Source of the DNA: Cytophagaceae bacterium
GTDB taxonomy: Bacteria > Bacteroidota > Bacteroidia > Cytophagales > Cytophagaceae
DNA: 20,189 bases
Assembly (NCBI GenBank): GCA_021151805.1
Contig: JAGKWN010000073.1
Coordinates: forward strand, 1-20,189
Direction of reading: 5' to 3'
Of the stretch, positions 8,853 through 16,571 are shown one piece after another (positions within the stretch are counted from its first letter, which is position 1; the number at the start of each line of letters is the position of its first letter). Made by a program: the position numbers and the translations under genes. The notes below the pieces were generated by a model. That model searched no databases. It was not told the DNA's origin and was given only the letters and a program-made list of their open reading frames with translations.

Positions 8853-9929
8853 ATGAAAAAGATTGTAAGCGTACATTTGTTGAATGATTACAGCGGAAGC
8901 CCGCTGGTACTGTCTCAGGCTGTTAAAGGCTTGATAGAGGATGGTCATGAAGTGGATATTTATACAAACAGGAATTCTGATGGCTTTCTAAGTAATATCT
9001 CCGGAGCCAATTATTTTTTATTTAATTACAGCTGGGGAAAATCTAAAATGGTCACTTTGACCTATTTTTTCTTCAGCCAGTTTTTCCTGTTTTTCCGGCT
9101 GCTGAAATACTACAGACAGGATGTGGTTATTTATGTAAATACTGTTTTACCTTTTGGTGCAGCCCTTGCTGGAAAATGCATGAATAAAAAAGTAGTTTAT
9201 CACATACATGAAACCTCTATAAAACCCCAGGCTTTTAAATCTTTTTTGCTTTGTATGGTTCGATATACTGCTTCTGCCGTAATCTATGTATCAGAATATT
9301 TAAAAAACAAAGAATTAATATCTGGTAAAAAGAATTTTATTGTTTACAATGCACTTTCGGATGCGTTTGTTGAAAAATCTCAGACTAGTTCAAGCCCAAA
9401 AGAAAACCATCAGAATGTTCTAATGCTTTGTTCATTGAAAAGATATAAGGGAGTTGAAGAATTTATTCAATTGGCATTTATGCTTCCTCAATATTCATTT
9501 ACGCTGGTGCTGAATAGCTCAAGAGCTGAAATAGATGCCTATTTGAATACCCGTAATGTTCCATTTAATATCACCATATTTTCTGTTCAAAAAGATGTAC
9601 ATGCTTTTTTTAAAGAAGCCGATCTTGTATTGAATCTTTCATTGACAGATCAATGGATTGAAACATTCGGGATGACTATTCTTGAAGCGATGAGTTATGG
9701 GTTGCCTGTTATTGTGCCACCGGTTGGAGGCATTGCGGAGCTGGTGAGTGATGAGTTTAATGGCTTTAAAACAGATTCAAAAAATATTGAATCTATTGCT
9801 GGCCAAATAGAAAGAATTTTCTCGAATAAAAGCTTTTATAATTATTTATCGTTTAATGCCCGGAAGCGTTCTCAGGAATTCAGTAATCATACATTTGTTT
9901 TAGGTATACGGAAAGCCATTACTTCTTAA
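8853..9929 (+). CDS. GT4-type glycosyltransferase
   Basis: A protein of about 358 residues with a GT-B fold. The N-terminus MKKIVSVHLLNDYSGSPLVL is typical of group 1 glycosyltransferases, with the acceptor loop at DYSGSP. The donor domain (from about 185) has LMLCSLKRYKGVEEFI and a clean E-x7-E motif in WIETFGMTILEAMSYGLPVIVPPVGG. A hydrophobic stretch near residues 65-90 could be a membrane-associating surface helix. The start is ambiguous: a GTG at 8850 lies directly after the upstream stop and the ATG follows at 8853. I chose the ATG as the commoner codon; the difference is one residue. It is the last gene of the first plus-strand block and should add one sugar to the repeat unit. The specific reaction is unknown. 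Confidence 0.92.
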   Translation: MKKIVSVHLLNDYSGSPLVLSQAVKGLIEDGHEVDIYTNRNSDGFLSNISGANYFLFNYSWGKSKMVTLTYFFFSQFFLFFRLLKYYRQDVVIYVNTVLPFGAALAGKCMNKKVVYHIHETSIKPQAFKSFLLCMVRYTASAVIYVSEYLKNKELISGKKNFIVYNALSDAFVEKSQTSSSPKENHQNVLMLCSLKRYKGVEEFIQLAFMLPQYSFTLVLNSSRAEIDAYLNTRNVPFNITIFSVQKDVHAFFKEADLVLNLSLTDQWIETFGMTILEAMSYGLPVIVPPVGGIAELVSDEFNGFKTDSKNIESIAGQIERIFSNKSFYNYLSFNARKRSQEFSNHTFVLGIRKAITS

Positions 9930-9932
9930 GAA

Positions 9933-10048
9933 TTCCATTTTTTGGAAAAAAATCCTCTGGATGGATAAATAATACTTTTTGATAGGCTTATTGGGTTTAA
10001 TTAAGCGCTTTTTATTTCTGGACTTTTATTTGTATTCCTTTCAACATA
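9933..10048 (+). promoter_or_regulatory. Second copy of the tandem-dyad promoter module
   Basis: The 132-bp gap before the DUF1972 glycosyltransferase gene repeats the module found before the fusion-protein gene. TTCCATTTTTTGGAA (9933-9947) is identical to 4115-4129, and both lie exactly 129 nt before the start codon. A second TCC-N7-GGA dyad (9953-9965) is again centred 19 bp after the first. TGG (10019-10021)-N10-GTA (10032-10034) and AACATA (10043-10048) follow. From TTCTGG to AACATA the two copies match at 26 of 33 positions without a gap. The dyad is unlikely to be a terminator for the upstream gene: its T run sits in the loop, it is followed on the plus strand by A's, and the 4115 copy does not follow a plus-strand gene. 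Confidence 0.55.
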
Positions 10049-10061
10049 TATGTAAACCACT

Positions 10062-11261
10062 ATGAAAAAGGTAGCAATTATTGGAACAGCAGGAGTGCCT
10101 GCCAGATACGGCGGATTCGAAACTTTGGCGCAGCAGTTAGTAACGAACCTGAATGATGAATTTGAACTTCATGTTTATTGCAGCAATGCATTTTATAAAA
10201 AAGAAGAACGCGTTCGTTATTGGAATAAAGCCAGACTTCATTATGTTCCATTAAACGCCAATGGCATACAAAGTATATTGTATGATATTGTGACGATCAT
10301 TCACGCTCTTTTTTATGCCGAAGCATTAATTGTTTTAGGCGTTTCCGGCGGTATTATGATTCCATTCATTAAAATGTTTACCAGGAAAAAAATTGTAGTA
10401 AATATTGACGGTCTTGAATGGAAGCGTGATAAATGGAATTATTTTATTCGTAAATATTTGAAACTCTCCGAATATCTGGCTGTCAAATTTTCAGATGCCG
10501 ATATAACGGATAATGCTGCAATAAAAAAATATACTGCGGAATGCTATAAAACATTAAGCTATCTTATCGAATATGGTGCAGATCATACAAAAGCGGTGAA
10601 AATCGAAAATGAAGATGCTGAAAAATATCCTTTTTTAGAAAATGCTTATGCATTTAAGGTCTGCCGTATTGAACCGGAGAATAACATTCATATTGTATTG
10701 TCTGCATTTGCGCAAATGCCACGACAAAAACTGGTGATTGTAGGTAATTGGAATGCTAGTGAATATGGGAAAGAGCTGAAAGAGCAGTATCAAAATACTT
10801 CCAATATTATTCTGCTGGATCCCATTTATCACCAGCGTACCATTGATTTGTTAAGATCAAATTGCACGATATATATTCATGGTCATAGTGCTGGCGGTAC
10901 TAATCCCAGTTTGGTTGAAGCTATGTTTTTAAGAAATGCTATTATCGCTTTTAATGTTTCTTATAATATTGCTACAACAGAAAATAAAGCTATATATTTT
11001 AACGATGATGAAGAACTAATTGCATGTGTAACAAAATTAACGCATGAGCAAATCAATGATAATGCAAATTCGATGAAAGAAATTGCTGACAGGCGTTATA
11101 CCTGGAAAGAAATTTCAAAAAAGTATGCAAATCTTGTTTACGGGTTTGACTATCGTTATACCAAAAAATCTGTTCACTCAAGTGTTAAAAGAGTAAGCCA
11201 AAAGTATCTGCTTGAAACTGGTGCTGCTCATTTAAACAATCCTAAAATGTTTTTTGAATAA
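10062..11261 (+). CDS. DUF1972 glycosyltransferase, rhamnosyltransferase-like
   Basis: This 399-residue protein begins MKKVAIIGTAGVPARYGGFE, the hallmark of the DUF1972 N-terminal domain. That domain is found in capsule glycosyltransferases such as the WchF/Cps2T rhamnosyltransferases that act second on a lipid-linked sugar. The C-terminal GT-B domain has the family's GHSAGGTNPSLVEAM in place of a full E-x7-E. A short C-terminal tail of about 35 residues after the last family motif is Lys/Ser-rich and I do not recognise it. The gene follows its own promoter module and is 12 bp from the WecA-like gene, which fits a role in adding the second sugar right after initiation. Rhamnose as the donor is a family-based guess; other sugars are possible. 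Confidence 0.9.
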   Translation: MKKVAIIGTAGVPARYGGFETLAQQLVTNLNDEFELHVYCSNAFYKKEERVRYWNKARLHYVPLNANGIQSILYDIVTIIHALFYAEALIVLGVSGGIMIPFIKMFTRKKIVVNIDGLEWKRDKWNYFIRKYLKLSEYLAVKFSDADITDNAAIKKYTAECYKTLSYLIEYGADHTKAVKIENEDAEKYPFLENAYAFKVCRIEPENNIHIVLSAFAQMPRQKLVIVGNWNASEYGKELKEQYQNTSNIILLDPIYHQRTIDLLRSNCTIYIHGHSAGGTNPSLVEAMFLRNAIIAFNVSYNIATTENKAIYFNDDEELIACVTKLTHEQINDNANSMKEIADRRYTWKEISKKYANLVYGFDYRYTKKSVHSSVKRVSQKYLLETGAAHLNNPKMFFE

Positions 11262-11273
11262 ATCTGTAATTCT

Positions 11274-12413
11274 ATGGAACACTTTCTATCAAATCACATG
11301 GAAATTATTATTGCTTCTATGATCGCTTTTGCAGCGTCTTTTGCAGCAATCCCGGTTGTCATTTATTTATCCAGGAAAAAAAATCTTTTGGACAAGCCCG
11401 ACCAGCGAAAACAACATAAAGAACCTATACCAACGATGGGTGGAGTAGGAGTATTTGTTGGTATCATGGCATCTGCTATTATATGGACAGGCTTATTATC
11501 ACTGCTCGAAGCCATCAGTATTTCTTTTGCGATAAGTATGCTTCTGGTAACAGGTGTTGTTGATGATTTAAAAGGATTGTCTCCGTTATTCCGGTTATGC
11601 ATTCAAAGTATTGCAGCTGTAGTGGCTGTACATGCAGGTTTTGTTATTCACTTCCCAAATATATTTCATATAGATGGCATGTTCATGATGATCTTTGAAT
11701 ATGTTTTTACAATAATTGTTATTGCCGGTGTTACCAATGCATTTAATTTAATTGATGGCATTGATGGTTTAGCTGGCGGCTTGGGATTTATAAATGCAAC
11801 ATTGTTTGGTTTTTTATTTCTCTTTTTAGGTAACTATGGGTTTGCAATATTTGCATTTTCATTTGCAGCTTCATTACTGGCCTTCCTTAAATATAACTTC
11901 AATCCCGCGCGGATTTTTATGGGAGATACCGGCTCACTTGTGTTAGGTTATCTGATGGTTGTTTTTGCGATAAAGGTTATAAATCTTTCAGCAAGTACAG
12001 AATGGACAACTACTTTTGTGCTTGTCGTTTTCTCCATGCTACTGGTACCGGTGATTGATACAATGCGTGTATTTTTGTTTCGTATTTTGAAAAAGAAATC
12101 TCCATTCTCTGCTGATCGGTCTCACATTCATCATTTGCTTTTGAAAACCGGTTTCGACCATAAGAAGGCTTCATTTATTTTATGCACGGCAAATATTATC
12201 CTGATTGTTGAAGCTTATCTTTTAAGCAATGTCAAAATTGAATTTGCTATTTTAATTTTGCTGGGGTCTGCATTGTTTTTAATAGAAGTCCTTTCCATCA
12301 AACGCTTTTTCAAAATCCGCACCAGGATTAACGTCCTGTATCACGATTACAGAACTATCAGTGATGATAATTTATTGTTATTAAAATATTTAAACAGTAA
12401 GAAAAAAATATGA
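11274..12413 (+). CDS. WecA/TagO-type undecaprenyl-phosphate glycosyl-1-phosphate transferase
   Basis: A 379-residue integral membrane protein of the MraY/WecA/TagO family (glycosyltransferase family 4 in Pfam). It transfers a HexNAc-1-phosphate, usually GlcNAc-1-P from UDP-GlcNAc, to undecaprenyl phosphate, starting the repeat unit at the inner face of the cytoplasmic membrane. About ten hydrophobic segments are visible. Family motifs are present: VVDDLKGL, NAFNLIDGIDGLAGG, IFMGDTGSLVLGY and SHIHHLLLKTGF. The HIHH loop favours WecA/TagO over MraY. It overlaps the next gene by 4 bp (ATGA). It could also supply other glycans of the cell, but its place in this cluster makes the local polysaccharide the likeliest product. 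Exact sugar is not determined. Confidence 0.95.
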   Translation: MEHFLSNHMEIIIASMIAFAASFAAIPVVIYLSRKKNLLDKPDQRKQHKEPIPTMGGVGVFVGIMASAIIWTGLLSLLEAISISFAISMLLVTGVVDDLKGLSPLFRLCIQSIAAVVAVHAGFVIHFPNIFHIDGMFMMIFEYVFTIIVIAGVTNAFNLIDGIDGLAGGLGFINATLFGFLFLFLGNYGFAIFAFSFAASLLAFLKYNFNPARIFMGDTGSLVLGYLMVVFAIKVINLSASTEWTTTFVLVVFSMLLVPVIDTMRVFLFRILKKKSPFSADRSHIHHLLLKTGFDHKKASFILCTANIILIVEAYLLSNVKIEFAILILLGSALFLIEVLSIKRFFKIRTRINVLYHDYRTISDDNLLLLKYLNSKKKI

Positions 12414-12919
12414 ATAATTCTAATATCAAAGTTTTCATTGTTGAAGACAATGAATTGTATGGATCCATGCTTGCGTTAAAGCTGCAGCAAAAAACAGAAT
12501 TTGATATTTCTGTGTTCAAATCCGGCGAAGAGCTTTTCCAAAATATTGAATATGGCGAAATGCCTGACATTGTGATTTCTGATTACCAACTAAGTTTGCA
12601 GGGTGAGTTTCAGACAGCATTCCAGCTTGTTGAAAAATTAAGTACAATGGATTCCAGTATTCCCGTAGTCATTCTTTCTGCCAGGAAAGATATGAAAACG
12701 GCTATTGAAATTTTAAAATTAGGAGCCTTTGATTTTATACTTAAAGACGATGATGCTTTTCACCAAATTATTATTTCGGTTGAGAAGGTAGCTAAATTGA
12801 TCAAAGTAAAAAAAGAAATTGCTCTGCAAAAAATAACAAAAAGCAAAGATGTCAGAAGGATGGTCGTGCTATTCGGGCTTACTACATTAGTCTTACTTGC
12901 AATATTATTATTCAGATAA
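12410..12919 (+). CDS. Receiver-domain protein with C-terminal membrane anchor
   Basis: This 169-residue protein is a CheY-like receiver domain followed by one hydrophobic helix. The receiver shows acidic residues E12-D13, probable phosphoacceptor Asp58 (VISDYQL), Ser90 in ILSA and the switch Lys112. That lysine is followed by Asp rather than the usual Pro (LKDDDAF). The phosphorylation loop is longer than in its paralogue at 19677-20156 and lacks the usual Gly-rich turn. A basic linker (about 125-150) leads to a transmembrane helix at about 151-168, ending one residue from the C-terminus, so it should be tail-anchored with the receiver in the cytoplasm. There is no DNA-binding or enzymatic output. 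It is translationally coupled to the WecA-like gene and closes the second plus-strand block. A role in phosphorylation-dependent control of the membrane polysaccharide machinery is inferred; a phosphate sink is an alternative. Confidence 0.88.
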   Translation: MNNSNIKVFIVEDNELYGSMLALKLQQKTEFDISVFKSGEELFQNIEYGEMPDIVISDYQLSLQGEFQTAFQLVEKLSTMDSSIPVVILSARKDMKTAIEILKLGAFDFILKDDDAFHQIIISVEKVAKLIKVKKEIALQKITKSKDVRRMVVLFGLTTLVLLAILLFR

Positions 12920-12942
12920 ATTTATTTGAATAATAATATTGC
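12899..12942. terminator. Palindrome between convergent genes, probable bidirectional terminator
   Basis: Perfect 15-bp arms, GCAATATTATTATTC (12899-12913) and GAATAATAATATTGC (12928-12942), enclose a 14-nt centre that is itself almost self-complementary with one G-T mismatch. The whole 44 bp is therefore a nearly perfect palindrome. The left arm overlaps the last codons of the receiver gene, whose TAA stop sits at 12917-12919. The polymerase/ligase gene ends at 12948 on the other strand. A short T run follows on the plus strand (CTTTTA). The stem is AT-rich, so termination strength is uncertain, but the location between convergent operons supports a shared terminator. Confidence 0.65.
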
Positions 12943-12947
12943 TGCTT

Positions 12948-14255
12948 TTACTGGATGTTTAACTTTTTTCTTTGAATAATCTTTTGGAGCACATTGAATC
13001 GGTTATTATACCGGATAACGATAGTAAGAATGATTAATTGATATAAAAGAATTGAATAATTCACTTCACCCCAGATACCGAATTCTGTGAATGAATTAAT
13101 TAAAATAGGTATGAGCATAGTAAATATGAGTTCTTTTTGAACCTTATCTTCAACCTTAATAATTGCACGTATCATAAAGCTCATTTGTAATAACACGACC
13201 AGAAATCCAATAAACCCTAAATTCATCAATACCTGTATGAACGTATTGTGTGTCATCGCAGCAGGGTAGGTGTGCGCTCCCTGGAAATACGTGGTATAAT
13301 TAATACGCATAAAGCCAAATCCAAGCAAGGGTTCATTTGGCAAACCTTCTGTCAGAAGGGCTTCCCAGAAAGGTAACCTGCCGGTCATTGATAATACTTC
13401 CTCAGCTCCTGAAGTGCCGGATGTTTTAGCACCTTCTTTCAGGAAAATAACATTCACAACAATGGGCATGACTAGAATTCCTACAGCTACAACAGTAGCT
13501 TTCAACGTATAACTTTTTGATATAATAACATAGTACATTGCCACGAGAAAGAAACCAATCATGGATGAGCGTGAACCTGTAATAAACAATGCATATAGTG
13601 CAATCAAAATCATAATGACATTCCAGACCAGATTGGCTTTTTGTTTAAGCTCAGCAAAACAGCAAGCAATGGCAACGCCACACAACATTCCCAGCTCATT
13701 TGGATTCATCATTTGACCACCTAAGCGGCTTACTTCGCCACCGTGCGTTTTGCGGATGAATATATCTGGAGCTACAATATTCCCGATTAAAAAGATACTC
13801 AGGTTTAAGATAATTGCCGGAGCAATTATGGCACTAATGCGAATGTAATGCTGCGGATAATAGTGATTCAGCATCACAATAATATAAATGAAAAAAAAGG
13901 AGAATACTAGCATTTCAATATCACGGGTGATCTGTAGCGCAGAAACAGCAACGTCGGAAGTCCATACAAGAGAAAGTAATCCTAAGGATAGGTAAAGAGA
14001 ATAAAGTAATATAGCCAGAACGTGTTGATAGCGGAAAGAGGGTATAAATCCTTTCTTTATGAGTCTGAAAAATATGAATAGAATTAATGTGGTCATGGCC
14101 AAACCAATTCCTGTTTTTAAGACTTTGGCTATTGCTGCGCTATCACTGATTGTTGAAAATCCCACCAGGCGCAAAAATAGAATAGCCACCAGCCACGGAA
14201 ATATTTTCCTGGAGATATTTAATGTTTCTAATGTTGGTTGATTTTGCAGCCCCAT
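12948..14255 (-). CDS. Wzy-type polymerase / O-antigen ligase family membrane protein
   Basis: A 435-residue polytopic membrane protein with about ten to twelve hydrophobic segments. It has the signatures of the O-antigen ligase/polymerase superfamily (Wzy_C, WaaL/RfaL-like): TGSRSSMIGFF in the middle, a large periplasmic loop containing GRLPFWEALL and LLGFGF, and HNTFIQVLMNLGFIGFL after it. In a Wzx/Wzy locus it most likely polymerises lipid-linked repeat units on the periplasmic side. Transfer of finished chains to a lipid acceptor cannot be excluded, because the two activities share a fold and low sequence identity. It is the last gene of the minus-strand operon, 8 bp after the co-polymerase gene, a usual pairing because Wzc controls Wzy chain length. 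Confidence 0.88.
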   Translation of the reverse strand: MGLQNQPTLETLNISRKIFPWLVAILFLRLVGFSTISDSAAIAKVLKTGIGLAMTTLILFIFFRLIKKGFIPSFRYQHVLAILLYSLYLSLGLLSLVWTSDVAVSALQITRDIEMLVFSFFFIYIIVMLNHYYPQHYIRISAIIAPAIILNLSIFLIGNIVAPDIFIRKTHGGEVSRLGGQMMNPNELGMLCGVAIACCFAELKQKANLVWNVIMILIALYALFITGSRSSMIGFFLVAMYYVIISKSYTLKATVVAVGILVMPIVVNVIFLKEGAKTSGTSGAEEVLSMTGRLPFWEALLTEGLPNEPLLGFGFMRINYTTYFQGAHTYPAAMTHNTFIQVLMNLGFIGFLVVLLQMSFMIRAIIKVEDKVQKELIFTMLIPILINSFTEFGIWGEVNYSILLYQLIILTIVIRYNNRFNVLQKIIQRKKLNIQ

Positions 14256-14263
14256 AACAGGTG

Positions 14264-16564
14264 TTATTTTTTAATACGGGTAATTTTCCGGATAAATATC
14301 AGAACCTTTCGGGATGTGGTTTTTATCAATTTCCGGATTCCGTTATCCTTTTTCATTTTTGAAAATTCTTCAACATCATTCAGTATTAGCCGGATATTGT
14401 CAAGTTTGTATTCTTCTTTTAACAGATCCGGTTCTATCAATAGCTTGGTTTTAGTAAAATTAGCCCTGAAAAGGTATAACGTGATGTTGCTAATTTTCAA
14501 TAAAGGCAATGCATCCAGTGCAGTATCAAAAGATGTTGTATCCAGAATGATTATTTTAAATGTTTTCTGAAGCGCTTTTAATTTAGTTTCCAGTTCGGGT
14601 CTTGTAAAAATTGCTTCCGGAATAAATGCTGATTTCCCTTCGGGCATGATAAACAAGTCTGATTGTTGCTGATATATGCACTGGTTAAAATCAAGTTCTT
14701 CTGTAATATATTCAGAAAAACCTTTTTGGGCTATTAAATTATATTGCATTCCAATCGACGGATTTCGAAGATTGCTTCCAATCAGCAATACAGGAATTTT
14801 CATGTCAGCAAATGCATGAGCAAGGCCTTCGGCAATATATGTTTTACCTTCTTTATCTATGCTTGACGTTACTGTAATAATCTGATCGTTTGGGTCTGAA
14901 ATAATAAGCCTGGTGGCCAATGCATAAAAATCAGACTTTGAAAAATATTTTTTATTTTCATGCCGAATGTCTGCAATAACCGGGCATGTAGAATTTTTTT
15001 CCAATTCATCTTTATATTTTACTCTTGAACTTATCGCTTCATAAATGTAAATGATCGCCAAACTGATAAGTAATCCCAGAAATCCGAATATAATTAACGT
15101 GAATGTTTTTTTCGGAGATACAGGTTTGGAGGGAATTGTTGCACGCTGAATGATTCTGTGAAAAGAAAAAGTTGCGCCCTGGGCAATGCTGGCTTCGGTA
15201 TTTTTTTCTGTTAAGAAATTAAAGATTTCCTGGTTTAATTTAAAATTACGTTCGAGGATAACAAGTTGCTTTTCCTTGGTAGGTACAGTTTCAAATGGAA
15301 TTTCAGCGAGGCGGATATCTTCCTGTATTTTGTCACGCTGAATCCGCATGCCGTTTTTGGCGTTCTGTATATTCTTTTTAATATAAGAGGTTACATCATC
15401 AATATTGCTGTTGATGATTTTTATCTTTTCATTGTCTGGTGTGTACTTAAGCAGCAATTCTCTACGCTCCGCCTGCAGGTCTTTCAGACGTTTCATCAAT
15501 TCTGTATAAAGGAGTCCGCCGTAGCCTTCATAATTGGCGGCTTTTGACAAGAAATCTTCGTTCCCCTGATTGACGTAGAAATCTATGGTGTCTAATGTTG
15601 CCAGGTTCATCTCTACATTTGTCAATTGTATTTTTAATTGAGCTATTTTTTTCAAATCTGTTTCAACCTCAAGCTTTGTATTGGTAATGTCATTTTTTAA
15701 ACGATAATTTTCTAATTCATTTTCTGAATCAACTAATTTTTTTCCAATGTCAATTAATTGCTGATCTATGAAATCAACCGTTTTTTTTGCTGCACCTGTT
15801 TTAATGCGTATTCCTTCATCGATATATGTTTGCATTAATGTATTGGCAAGCAACATTGCTTTTTCCGGAACCGGATGTCTGCAGATAATCCGTATCACGG
15901 GAATATCTTTGTCGAGTTCATTAACATCAACATTTTTGCTTAATGCCTCCATTTGTTGTTCGATGGAGCTAATAGTAAAATAATATTTGTCTGTAATCAG
16001 AATGCCGGGTTTATTTTTTAATACTTCGGAATTTAATTTTACGAACAGGTCTATTCCTTTTAATTTTACAGGTGTATTGAAAGATTCGGTAGAGTGAAAG
16101 GGTTTTTCATTAAATGTGTAATCCAGAGTAAATTTTGTTGTGTCAATGATATTTACATGAAAGTTTACGCCATAATAAGCCTCATCACTTATATCGTATT
16201 TAATTGTGAAAGGACTGTCGTAAAATAATTCGGATGTTCTTATTTTTCCTTCTCTGAAGTATGATACATCAAAAGGTATAGTAGCAAGTGCAGCACGAAG
16301 CATTTCCGGAGATTTAACAACCTCTACTTCGGCCATTATTTTGCTGGGATTATTAAATACATCAAAAGTTTTAAAAAGATTTGTATTAGAGATATCTATA
16401 TTGGGGTCTTCCAGTTTGATTCTGCCGGTACATTCGTACATGGGGGTACTGTAGCGGACAATTCTGCTCGCGATAAAAATCATAACAGCCATTAGGCCTA
16501 TAATAAAAGGTAGGCCTTTAAATGCGGGCTGAAAAATCCGGATGATTTGTTGAAGGTTATTCAT
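14264..16564 (-). CDS. Wzc-type chain-length co-polymerase with a degenerate BY-kinase domain
   Basis: This 766-residue inner-membrane protein has the architecture of a fused polysaccharide co-polymerase. A first membrane helix lies at about 18-34 and a large periplasmic part, coiled-coil in places (about 260-450), follows. A proline-rich segment (SKPVSPKK, 479-486) precedes the second helix (about 488-507), and a cytoplasmic ATPase-like domain starts near 540. That domain keeps GKT at 573-575 (Walker A) and Asp675 (IIILDTT, Walker B). In Walker A' (LLIGSNLR, 593-600), however, Gly596 and Asn598 replace the two aspartates normal in bacterial tyrosine kinases. The C-terminal region is basic and has no tyrosine after residue 719, so there is no autophosphorylation cluster. 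It may still bind nucleotide and set chain length. Chain-length/export role is strongly supported by context; active tyrosine kinase function is doubtful. Confidence 0.92.
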   Translation of the reverse strand: MNNLQQIIRIFQPAFKGLPFIIGLMAVMIFIASRIVRYSTPMYECTGRIKLEDPNIDISNTNLFKTFDVFNNPSKIMAEVEVVKSPEMLRAALATIPFDVSYFREGKIRTSELFYDSPFTIKYDISDEAYYGVNFHVNIIDTTKFTLDYTFNEKPFHSTESFNTPVKLKGIDLFVKLNSEVLKNKPGILITDKYYFTISSIEQQMEALSKNVDVNELDKDIPVIRIICRHPVPEKAMLLANTLMQTYIDEGIRIKTGAAKKTVDFIDQQLIDIGKKLVDSENELENYRLKNDITNTKLEVETDLKKIAQLKIQLTNVEMNLATLDTIDFYVNQGNEDFLSKAANYEGYGGLLYTELMKRLKDLQAERRELLLKYTPDNEKIKIINSNIDDVTSYIKKNIQNAKNGMRIQRDKIQEDIRLAEIPFETVPTKEKQLVILERNFKLNQEIFNFLTEKNTEASIAQGATFSFHRIIQRATIPSKPVSPKKTFTLIIFGFLGLLISLAIIYIYEAISSRVKYKDELEKNSTCPVIADIRHENKKYFSKSDFYALATRLIISDPNDQIITVTSSIDKEGKTYIAEGLAHAFADMKIPVLLIGSNLRNPSIGMQYNLIAQKGFSEYITEELDFNQCIYQQQSDLFIMPEGKSAFIPEAIFTRPELETKLKALQKTFKIIILDTTSFDTALDALPLLKISNITLYLFRANFTKTKLLIEPDLLKEEYKLDNIRLILNDVEEFSKMKKDNGIRKLIKTTSRKVLIFIRKITRIKK

Positions 16565-16571
16565 ATAAAAA

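Noticed and set aside
9933..9947. The TTCCA/TGGAA dyad as a transcription terminator for the upstream glycosyltransferase gene
   Set aside because: The stem is only 5 bp, the T run is in the loop and A's follow on the plus strand. The identical copy at 4115 does not follow a plus-strand gene and keeps the same distance to the downstream start.
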